Assembly: GCA_037389465.1 (NCBI GenBank)
Contig: JAZARR010000059.1
Location: forward strand, 4,425,001 to 4,489,000
From: Baylisascaris procyonis
Lineage: Eukaryota; Nematoda; Chromadorea; Rhabditida; Ascarididae
Direction of reading: 5' to 3'
Length of the DNA: 64,000 nt
Positions 33,001-45,000 of the stretch are shown here, one piece after another; within the stretch, counting starts at the first letter, position 1; every line of letters starts with the position of its first letter. The notes beneath the pieces are model-generated. The model made no database searches, had not been told where the DNA came from, and saw only the letters and a list, made by a program, of their open reading frames with translations. Both the position numbers and the translations under genes were made by a program.

Positions 33001-36000
33001 GTATATGCGGCAGTATGGACGGTGATGGCAAAGGGTGGAGAGCAGTAGGGAAGCTTAACCAATCATTAGCTTGACAAAATGTGGTAAAACCTTCACAGTT
33101 GACTGTAAGCCGAACCTGTGACGGAGCGACTGATACTGTAGGGGTAGGTCCAGGAGATGCTTACTTGGCCAGGTGCAGTGTTTCGATATGCCAACGAGTT
33201 CGGCTCTCGTACTTCCATTGCACTTTCCTTACGCTCTTTAACAGCTCACAATTTATTTATCGAATAACGCTTAACTGACAGAACGATCGTCACAGAACGT
33301 AAGAAGTATGACTGCTGAACACTGATCATACAGATTCATTGTGGAGAATTTTTCCTGTTGGCTGCGGCAGAAATATACTGACAGCGAAAAAAATAATATT
33401 TCTTTTTCAATGGCGAGAAAAATGTTGAAAGGATTGATATAAACACTGAATGGTCTGTGAATAGGCATTATTTACAGTGAAGGCTATCTGAATAACCCAA
33501 TATTTGGAAGGCTTTGAGTGCGAAAAATGCAACTTTTCACTCATCATGCTAATCAAGACTATTCTTCCGGCGCTCATGCAATTAACTAAGAATCAAATTA
33601 AACGTGATATGAACTATGAGCAAATGAATAAAGTATTCACCCATTGTGCGGAAACGATAGATGCTGGGTGCACGTATAGTTGTACCATCTAACTGACGCA
33701 CATTGACGCGAACATAGTAAGTGGTGGCGCTTTTGAGATCGGGAAGCGAAAGCGAGCCCTCCTTATTGTCGATATGAATGTGACGCCATTCAGAATCTGG
33801 CAGATCTTTGTCCTCAGACAGGTAAACGTCGTAGCCGACAACCAAATACGCTGGCACGTGCCTTCAAAAATCAGTCTCAATTATTTGGTCCTCTGTGCAG
33901 CCGTAATCAAAAAAAAATTTTTCGTCAAAAATTTTCTTTGGCACGGTTTCCGAGGAAGCGTTTTGTGGGTGATTAGAAAATTTAAACACTCGTAAGATCA
34001 ACTTTTAAAAGTGTAATGTCAAGTGTGGCGACAAGCTGCTCTTCGCACCTTTTCAAGTCTGACCTTAAAAATTAGGCCTATAAATTCGAAAGAAGAAGAA
34101 ATTTCCAGTGAATTTCACTAGCACCAACGATCGAGACCGTATTTTGCGATCAATTGTGGTGGTACCGCTGCAGGTGAAACATAGAACTCAGATTCAGCGC
34201 GAGAGTTTGACCATTGGATCATCCGCTTTGGAATACTAGAAATGTGCCAAACTGTAGTGTTGGTGCGTTCAAATTCGCACGATATTTCTCATTTGCTGGG
34301 ATCAGCAAAAAAGACAAAACTTTTTATTTCTGGTACTGTTGTACAAAATATGACGGCCTATCCGATAATAATTTCGGAAAATTGAGTCGGCTTGTTCAAC
34401 GCATTGAACTGAAAAAGAGAATGAACGGCCTACACCACTTACCTATTGTTATCGCTAAGTTCAAACCAGAAACTTCCAGGAGGCAGTAAAAGACTTCTAA
34501 GCACTTAAAACAGATACAGCATTAATTCGTCAAGCCAAAATTAGTTTGATAAGCGTTGAATAACTAATTAGAGAAAACTGGAAAAAGCTTTTATCACTAC
34601 AAAGTCTAATATTACCAGTAACTGCTTTCATAGAGAGTTCTAAAAAAAAAAAGATTAAATTTCGCAAAAGGTATCGAACGCCAAATCTTGGATAAAGGTG
34701 AGACGAGAAGGTCTGGATTTAAGTAACAGGCGGATCTTAGTAGTGTTGGCAAGGTAGGTTTTGAAATTGGGACTTCAGAGCAAGTCTCACATTTTGAATT
34801 TGGCTACTGATGAACTACTCCAACGGTAACCTAGGACAGTAATCATCCGCAGCTAAGGGATTTGTTGGTATAAAGGTCATCTTATAGCCACTCCGGGCTA
34901 CTCAAAACGTTGGACTCGAAAGAGGTGTGACTTTATGCCTGGCAGCCAGTCGAAGTAACAGCTGATCATACTGGCCCCAAGTGATAATAAAAGGTCTCTA
35001 TGAGAGTAACGACTGCTGTTTTCTGAAGAAATGCAATAGTATCGGGAAAAATCGAGTTGTTATTTGAAAAATAATAATTTAATAGGAATTCGGAGGGATA
35101 TTGGACGAAGTTAACATTCACTCACGGTTCCAGAATCCACTGTAGCCTGACCATATTTGCTTCATGCGAGTAAATCACATCAACCTTACTGATCGGGTTT
35201 GCCACCACTGAAAACAATATGCATTTCCTTTTTTTTGAAGGGAGCCATTAATGAATTACTATAAATGTACTTCATTTACCCCTACTTTCAATTCACCTCA
35301 AAATGTAATTTCATGTTGGTTGATGAAATCGAACTATTACACTTGTGCTAGGAAGATGCCACCGTTAACTGCACGAAAAATAGTTATCAACGACACATCA
35401 ATCTTTGATTATTATCCCTTGAATTATTTGCAGAAATGTATGCGATATAACTCTCAATTGATGGGTCCTTTTATGTGATCAAATAATGGAAAAAAAGGTC
35501 TCTGAAAAATACAAGATTAAAAGTACAAGATAAAAATACAAACCTCTGAAAATATAGGATGCAGATTTAAAAGTTGATGTCACCTCATTGTAGAATTCAG
35601 ACTCTCTCTTTATATACTGAACAGGATATTTAAAAAAAACATTAGACCCTTAATCGATTTGACTAATTCTTTTGAATCGAGATTCGCAAAACGAGTCAAA
35701 AGATTCGATGCAATCAGTGCAAAAAGAAAAACCCAAGACATCACTTCAGTGTGTTTTATCTTCAACGATGTGTTCGCACAAGGAAAAATCAGATTTCATA
35801 GACTCATTCAAAAGAATAACAGCCTGAAGGTTGCTAGGTTGTTCTTTCGATAAAAAGTGTACCCTTCATTTGTAACTTTATTCATAGTATCGCAATTTTA
35901 AAAAAGCGCTACTGAACTGCAAACGAGTAAAAATCGTGTTTCTTTGCTTGGTTTCTCATTCATCATTTCAACTAAGCCACTTAAGAAACAACTGCGATAA

Positions 36001-39000
36001 AACGGATGTGCATGACTTGTTCGAATAGAGCGTAACAACAAATGTTAATCAGTAAATGTGTTCTGACGAACGACCGCCCTGCGATTCTCATACGACCACG
36101 CTGCGACTTTCTCTCTCGGCTGATTTTGTGGGAGTGACCGCGCAGCAACTCTATTTGCACCCATCCACCTCAGCGAAATCTGTTCTTCTCTGCTCTATCA
36201 TATTGCGCTTTTTCTCTGCTCATTTGGCTGTGTGTTTCAAACCAATTCGCTTTTGTGTGCGTTGTACTCTTTTACTTTGATGATCCCATTACCGTGATTG
36301 AGAGTGAACTTCAAGTCTTTTCGCCATGTCGCGAAGAAGTTGAGGAAGAATTTAGAAATAGGTGATTGCGTGGTCCCAGGAGGCATTGATGAACTCATGT
36401 TGAATAAGGAAGGAGAGTTCAGGCATTTCTACATGGACCACTTGAAGATGAAAGTACCGAAGTTTAGCATTGAGTTTATAAGATATGTGGTCATGTTATC
36501 TTAAAGTTCGTTCATGACTATACGAACTATACGAAAGAAATGTCCATTAAAACGATTTAGCTCGATTCGTTTGGATGAAAAAAGAATATCGACGTTTTCC
36601 TTCTCCGAATATTATTTGCTTCATCCAAGTTTGTTTATATCTTAGCACAGCGCACGGAATTCATTGAATATGACCTTATTAATTGGATTGCTGCGTAAGC
36701 TGCGCATTGAAGTTAGAGAATTTTTTAGAGGCAGCCTAGTGGAAATGGTGGCAGTCTATCACAGAAACATTCTGATCTATAACAAGTATTTAACAAGTTA
36801 AGAACCGTTATCAAACGGAACGCTGTGAAGAAAAATATCTATAGCTTTAGTTATCATCGTTATGTGCTCGAAAAAAATAATGTGATGAACCTTTAACAAC
36901 TATTTAAGGAAGCTTAACATTTGAAGAAAATTCTCTGGCTATCACTTCAGCGTTCAAGCCACCACTACTAACCTCCAGTATATGAAAGATGTCAAGTTAG
37001 TGGAGGAAATATGTCAACTTGCATAATATGCACCTACTTGTCGAGCATTTCAATCGAAAATTCATAGAAAAGTAAGAACCTTCTGGTGTTTTGAATTTGA
37101 ATTGTCCACTTTCGGTGGCGAGGTCGTTTTGTAGAATCGTTCTGATCTTCAACAAATATTCTGTGTCGCTGTAAAAAAATGTTAAATTTTAGTTATCATT
37201 GTTCTGTGTTCGAAGCTTATAGTCAGAATCTAACGATAACTTCATATTACTTCCAGTCGCTCCAATTCACTGCTTTTTCGTTCCAGCTGCTTTCTGCCGT
37301 CTCTCTTAATGGGTCGCCCATCTCTTTGCAAGCTGGCCTTTACTTCTTTTCTCAATCCTCCGTTTAAAGAAAAGCAAACTGACGGTGCCCAATAGCTACT
37401 TGAAGAAATTTAGCACCACTGGCATATGGGTTGCTCAGTGGTAAAGACTAGCGCATGAAGTCGAAAAAAAAAGAAAAATACGCCCAATACCTCATCTCGA
37501 TAGCAGAAGAAAAATTAAACAATCTATAAAATGCATCTGCTCAAAACTGCGAAGGCTCCAATAATTAGGCGCTTGGCTGACTGCCTGCATGAAAATTGGC
37601 ATACGAAGAATTGAACTAAAAATATTTGTTTACATTTAATATGTTCTAAGATGTAAAATTTCATCACTACATCCGCAAACCTCACTCTCTCGTATCGGTT
37701 TGGTGAGCCATTTCTCTTTCAAAAAATCAATGATACTTGGCTCTGAGTGATCGCTTTTTGCTGCCTATATAAAATTCAAGTGAAAGAAAGATTACGTCCA
37801 ATAGTTGATGCGAAATTGAAAAGAAAAGAATAGTAGACAAGTATACTGAGAATAATAGCACAATTGCAAATCACTCTATAAAATAAACACACAAAAATGC
37901 ATTATATCTTTTAACGTTTTATGTATCTGCTCCCAGCGGTGAGACGTTGATGAGTTGAAACGAGTTGAAAATTGTTGAAAATTGCTGAGTTGAAAGCACT
38001 GTCGTTAATGCTATGATAGATGAGCAATGAATAATGAATTTGTCCACGAAGAAACTGGTCGGCACATCATCTCTTCAACCAAAAGCTCGCTATAGTTGGG
38101 GTCACACCAAAGTACAACTGGTTATGCTGTTGCAGGGGTCGATGCCACCCTCATTGTTCTGATGAGACAGAAATGGAGAAGAGGGTGAGAGAAGCAAAGT
38201 GGAATCACTCAAAGATGACATGGTCACAGGTAAAGAAACAACAAAATTTGGGATAATTTATGCAGCATTGTTGCGGAAACTGCTTTTATATAGACATAAT
38301 AGCTTGCCGTTATTTAATCATTCATAGGTTGAACTGCGAAAGTGTTCTTTCGGGGTTGACGATCGAAGTATTTGAAAGGCTTGTAAGCGGCTTTATCGAG
38401 TTCAGAAACCTTGAAATTTAGGGATCTTTATCGAATTTATAAAATATCATCCAGTACTTCGCTTATGCCCTAGCAGCTCAAAAAAAAGGAGCAAAACATG
38501 TGTTGAATGCATCGAAGGCATGGCACAAAAGAAACTGGAAAAGTATTTATAGGTAGATGAGTTTTCCTATGATGGCTTAAAAGTTTTTTTTTTTGTCAGA
38601 AAGTTGTTGACTTTCAACGGCAGAAGTTTTTTTAACGGCGACTTCTTATTCAAATTTCAAAACCACGCTAGGATGGTGAATTTTGCTTGCAAAAAGTGCA
38701 AAGAAAAGCCGCGAATAAACGGTCAGTACACTTCAATTAATCACCCTGTAATCTTCAGAAAAAATTCTTCCCCATTCATGTGGTTGAATGCTTTAAAAAA
38801 ATAAAAACACTTTTTATCTTTTAACGTGCTCAGTGCTTGTAATATTTTTCACATACGACCCTTTGGACCTCTGAGTGAAAGAGAGAAGGAATTTTTGACT
38901 ACGAAACTTCCACTGAGTTAAACTATAAATGATGCGAGGACGAAAAACAATGCAACATTTTGCATCCAGCTGCGTGGCACTTTTGCTAGTTGACTGGCAT

Positions 39001-42000
39001 TACAGCGTATCGCCATTGACATGAAACGATTGATGCTAAAATCTTCAATTAGCCTGTATAACTAGTCCTAAAATTTCGTTCCACTAGATCCAGTAAGTCT
39101 CGAGATAGAGGTATTCTGACATACAGACAGGCTAGTACATTTCAATGCCGTACTCTTCTGATTAGTGATTAACATGACATGCCATGTTACTGCATACCCG
39201 ATGCTTACAGCTTTATTAACGCCCTTTTTGATGGGATTATCTAATAGTTTTGTCCAGTAGGTTTTGTACTTCCGGATGTAAACATACTAAGTAAATAACC
39301 CCTTGGTTATTTTCTTAGTAAGTTTACATCCGAAACAGAGGCATGCTTTCTGGACTGGACAATAAGCGAAAGTGAAGTCATCAACTGGGAGCTTTTTTAT
39401 AACGGATGCGTCATTTTTAGCTTCAGAAAGTGCGCTTGTGATGCGTTGAGCTATCATTCAGCAAAGAAACCAAACACTTAAGAGAGAGTTTTTCGCTATC
39501 GTACCCTTCGATCTTTCCCCTACTTGCCACACCTCCTCCTCCCTCATCCCCTTTCTTTCCTCCTCGGATCCTTCTCTTCCAGGCCTTAGCAGTGCCTAAT
39601 GACTTGACTAGCTGCCTCTTCTGCACATGGAAAAACACATTTTGCTGTCAGCATAATCATATCTTCTTGCTCCAACAATATGATCTCCACTCTTTGGCAA
39701 AGAAAGGGAGATTAATTATCTTCTACTGAACAAGGCGAATGGATGATATTACTTGCCTCACTATGAAGTGGCCACTATATTTAGGTGAAGGGCTGCATCT
39801 ATATAAACTTTCATGAACGCATATTGGGCACATATGCAAACGCATTGTATGTCCGGTTGAACATTTCATGTAACGTCTCTAAAATGATTGCAAATAAATC
39901 TGGGGAAAATCTTTCAGAGTCGCTGAAGAGACAAAAATAAAATAAGTTGAACCGGCTAGACAGGCAACCTACCTTTTTAAATTGGTCAAAGTTGCCATCG
40001 GCCTCTGCCCGCTGAATTGTAGTCTTTGCCAATCAGCCGAACCTGCTTCTGCATACTGAACGTCATAAGCTGAAATGCCCGAGTTAATCCAATATGCCAG
40101 TTCCTACTAAAGACATAACAAATACCGTATACAACAACGCAGAGCGTAAATATATTGGGAATGTTTTGAGGAGACTTTTCTCATTTCCACTCATGGATTT
40201 TTTAGCACTCCTCCAAATTGTTGAATTAACAAAAAGCATCCATCAACTAGACGCACCAATTGACAAGATAATTCTGTCCACAAAAATAATCGCTACCGTC
40301 TTTCAAGCAACTGCTGCTGCAGGTGCTGATTGTAACCACCTACTTGCTGTCAGCGAAAGCTCAAAAATCCGATTCAATATCCCGTAACCATGATATGTGC
40401 TGAAGGCACAAAAGCAATGAACACTGCAAGTAGAACTTTCTTGGGGAAAATTCGGTGTAGAGATTTTTGATGCGACACCAACTTGTGCTAGACGAATTAA
40501 ATTTGAACACCTCTGTGCCAAAAGGTGCTAAATTTCAGTGTTCAGTGCTTTTGTGATTTCGATTGTCGGAAATAGAGTGGTGCGAACATCACTATTGCTT
40601 ATAAAGAGGGGCTTATGCCGCCATAAAATTGATTGCTATCGAGGGAAAGACGGGCAAGAGCATTGTTAAAACTTCAACTTTTGCATTACATGTAATGCTT
40701 CGTATATTACAATAACCGATCCATTTGAACTGAAAAACTTTGAAGGCATTCACTAATAATGACGTCATCTGAAAGATCTGTTGGAAAAAAAGGCAAACTT
40801 TGAAATATGCTATGTTTCTTTTGAACTAATCAAATATAAGTGCTTACATTTTATTTTGCGTTGAATATGTGGTGGCACTTCCCAAGTGAGATTGACGACG
40901 CCACGTCCATTGCTTTTGAAATGACTGCTTATTACGAGATTACCGACTTCGAAATACTCATCTTCTAAATGAATTCTCAAACTCTTCATTCGCTCAGCTA
41001 TCAAAATAGAAATGAAAATGAGCTGGTATTTCGGAAAGTGTCATTACAACAAATCTAGCCGATTGAGGATGTTTAAAGTGGATTCATAGTCGATTTTGCG
41101 TTAATTCATTGTGCTACCTTAATGAGAGTGCAGTTTGTCAGCACCTTCTTAAAGCAGATAAACGATACATTCTTTTTTCAATGAACGTTCATAATAGGAC
41201 ACATGCACTGACAGCCGAACGATGATTGAGAAAGGAACACCTCTGGGCATTGTAATTTCGACTATTGCCGCAGTGCTCGATATACGTTCAGGACTAGTCG
41301 CCGTTCGTATCGTCATTTCGTATCGCTCACCGGGCATCAAGTTTCCCAATGCAAAATTATTCGCCTCTATTTTTATCTGCAAATCTTACATCAACATTTA
41401 CCTCTCCGTCTTTATGCAATTATTAGAGTATATAAGTGGAAATAAACAACTTTTTTGGTGAGAGAAAAATGAATTTTTAGCAAATATTTGGCCCTTGGAT
41501 TATAAAACGCTTGGATTTCTAGGTCATTATGGTGTCGCAATCCTTTATTTACCATGCCAAATTACCCTTGACATCAAGCGGTACCAATATGTGTATTTTA
41601 CTACATCAGCATTGATCGGGATCTTTTTCTCAGCACATTATGTTATTGTTCAAGATATTTACAATACGAAGAACAGTGATAATTTTCAACGAATGTGTGG
41701 AGTTGCACAAGGTGAGATAGATATATTTTCATGCAACGACGTTTCCCCAATCGTTTCTTTTACTTTCCCCATTTGATAGTGTAGTACGCTTTGCTCACCT
41801 GTTGACGCAAAAGTGTTCCTCCGGTTTCCGATGTTAGTTGTTTCACGTTGACGACGTAGTAAAGACCTGTAATATAGAAAATAAGATGGAAAAACGGGTA
41901 ACTAGATAAGAACTCAGCAGTGCTAGTAAGCATATCGCTCTAGTTAAGCACTTGTCGTTGATGTCTATCATTTTGATTCATCCGATAAGATCGGCTCTTT

Positions 42001-45000
42001 TGCTTATTTTCCCAACCGAAAAATTCATTGAATAAACTTAACATAAAGGCGACTAATTTTGAAGAAAATAAGTCACAAATTTCACAATATGACTTTTGGA
42101 GTGCATACACTTGAATGACGAAATTCGCTTGGCTGGAGGAGAGGTACGTAGGTGAGGGAGTAAAAGGGATGAGGCATTCAAGAAGCCATTTCCATTTTGC
42201 GCTCACCAAAAAGTTTGCAAACTAAAAAAAGTTTTCGTCCTTATTGCCCCAATTGCATTCTTTTTCCTTCCGAAGAACATGCGGAATAAATACACACAAT
42301 ATCATCGCATTGTCTGTGCAGTCTCTGTATTAGCACCTCCAAGAGTCACCTATATGTGACAAAATTCTCCATCCATTCTTGATAGCTGCATCAGTAACTC
42401 ATTCTGTACTTCTCAGCTTTACAAATATGCTTTAATGCTTTCAAGAATCGAAGAGATTTGTACGGCCAATTTACTGTCACTGTAAGAAAGGAGCAACAGA
42501 TTACACAAATGCAAAGCCATAATAATGCTTCTACTGTCGTTTTGTTCGACACATCGAAACTCATTTTTATTGCCTGCAATTTAATTCTCGAAAATATTAA
42601 AGGCAGCTCTAATGATGGTAAACGTTAGGGTCTGACGTCAGGGTTGGAATCCACTTCTAGATGCCTCAAGTGTCCTGGCCGCTCGAAGTTTGAGGCCCTA
42701 ATGCAATCTTCGGGCCGTTCCGGAACACGATGCCGCTCAGAAAATCTCGAAGGCTCTCAGTTCTCCTCGTTAAAATATCCACAAAGTCATATCTCTAAAA
42801 TTATTCTATTCATTTTCCTCCTTCTCCTAAAAAGAGTGCATTAATAGCCCTAGTTGCATTCACGGATGAACAGAAGACAGGCATCAAATATCGATCATCA
42901 AAACACCATAAAAAAGGTTGTGATATAACAGCATGAGATTGCAGCATAAAGAAGGGAGCAATGATGACTGCATTGCATTTGCATCATAGCAAACATTAAA
43001 CGTTTAGTACATTTTAAATTGGAATTTGGAATCTCCCAATACAACACAAGTCTAAAACCCCCATGATAAACCGTCTTAACGCGGCAAAATTTCCTAGTGA
43101 TTTCAGTAGTGTCATGCTTCAAATGCGGTTACAGGCGGCGTTTCAAACAGCCGTGCCAACTAAGCAAATCACTATTCGCCCACTACGCTAATGCTTCACG
43201 ATTAATATGAGCAGAACTGAAATATGTTCCCATTCTGAAGCAACGAGCGTTAATTCTCTCACTCTGATTTTCTGAGGGCGTCGGCTTCGGAATATGAATT
43301 AGATAGTTGTTACCATTAGTAAAAACGCGAAAGGAATCCCTATATTGTGGGAACAGATGTTTAGAATAATCTGGCTCCAAACTCCTCAGCTCCAATTCCA
43401 AACTCCCGGGTGCGTCGAGCTTCATTGCTTCCTGGGCATCCTCTTAAAATCCAAAGCGTTTTTGAAAACCGTCGAAGGCCCAAGCCTTGCGTTTTTCTGA
43501 AATCCTTTGGAGCCTGCCATGCAAGCAGACATCCTCGACCTGTTCTATAAGATGTGTCTTAAAAGCTGAACGATAATATGAAGGCAGCAATGATTGAAAA
43601 TGTCCACTAGTAGAATGGAGTATGAAACGAACAGTGAAAGACGTGCCTTACCAAACTTCTTATGCCCACATGTGCTGATAGTAGGGGGTGAAATAATTCA
43701 GGGTCACACACCAGCTCCACATAAATTAATATACTAAGTGCGTAATCACATGGCATCTGAAGTTGATGTGTGATGTCGAGACGTATCACTTGAGACCAGC
43801 ATCACCTGCGCACCTAAGGCTTCAGTGAAGTACATCTTTCATCGTTTCTTTCGCATTCAAAATGAAAGTCGTTGCATCTCTTCATAACAAATTTTAAAAA
43901 AATGCAAAGAATAGCTGGCTCTTTTTCTTATTATACTCTCCACCTAAGGCAGTATTAGGTCACCCTCTACTGTTTATTATCTACAATGTCAAATCTAGTT
44001 ATCCTTCTCGAAGGCTTCAATTTGACATGGTCGAGGATATCTGCTTTGCAGCAATATGAGCAATAAGCTACAGGATTGTACTGGTGGTGAGGTAATCGCT
44101 TTGCATTGCAAAGGTAATCCTTACACACTTGAAGAGCAAAAAATGAAGTGGAGTAGAATAACTTGCTAATATGAGCGCAACGTAGAGCGTTTGAATTTTT
44201 ACTAGCCTTCGATGTTCTCTTTGCTCGGAGTCCATTCAAGTCGAACACTTGTCGGGCTCAAAATACTAGCGGTGAAGTCAAGTGGCGGCAGAAGATCGTC
44301 ATCATCGACCGAAACACCACCGATGAGCACTCGTTTAGTGACGGAAATCAACAACGATTGTCCCCAGTCTTCAATCACCTGTCCTCCGCGTTCCGCTTGT
44401 ACCTCAACTTATACAGGTTCATCGAAGTGCCCGTGAATGATTTTATTATGTTCGCATTCGCTGATGTTTCCTGCATCATATCAACAAGCCACTAAACTAA
44501 ACGTATGCTATATCAAGTTTTCTTGCCCTAAACATATTGTATATAGTACTTCATCGCAGTTCCTTTGCGGAATTTTATATTGTGCTATACTCTTGTCCAC
44601 TTGAAGTTTATTATATTAGATTACAAATGCCTCAAACTATACTTGATGTTTTCTTCGCTTTGCTGTGGAACAAATGAGCTTTGCTTCACGAAATTATTTG
44701 TTCGCGATAGTCAGAAACGACAAAGAGGAAAATGATGTACTTATTACACAAACTATGAAACGTGGCAAAAGATTTGAATAACTGTGGCCATGTTGCAGAG
44801 AGATGGAATGCGCAAGTAACGGAGGTGAACAATCATCACTGCAGATTCCATCACCCGCTCCCCCTCGACGTCCCTAGAGCCGACGCCAGTGGTCGGTGCT
44901 TCGGAGGAATCTAGATTGATAAATAAGGAGAAAAACGGGGGAAGCGCAGTGTAGGAGTTCTTTCTTGGTAGAAGGCAACAAATGCAAAAAAGAGTTCGGT

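Noticed and set aside
39817..39932. Minus-strand frame SDSERFSPDLFAIILETL after a CTCTTCAG acceptor, considered as the next FN3 exon
   Set aside because: It fits phase, but its sequence does not form an FN3 strand. The exon at 37168-37080 also fits phase and gives the expected SDTEYLLKIRT strand.
43183..43425. 80-codon minus frame with LELELRSLEPDYS, considered as an FN3 gene exon
   Set aside because: It does not resemble FN3, and the preceding and following exons join directly through the GC donor without it.
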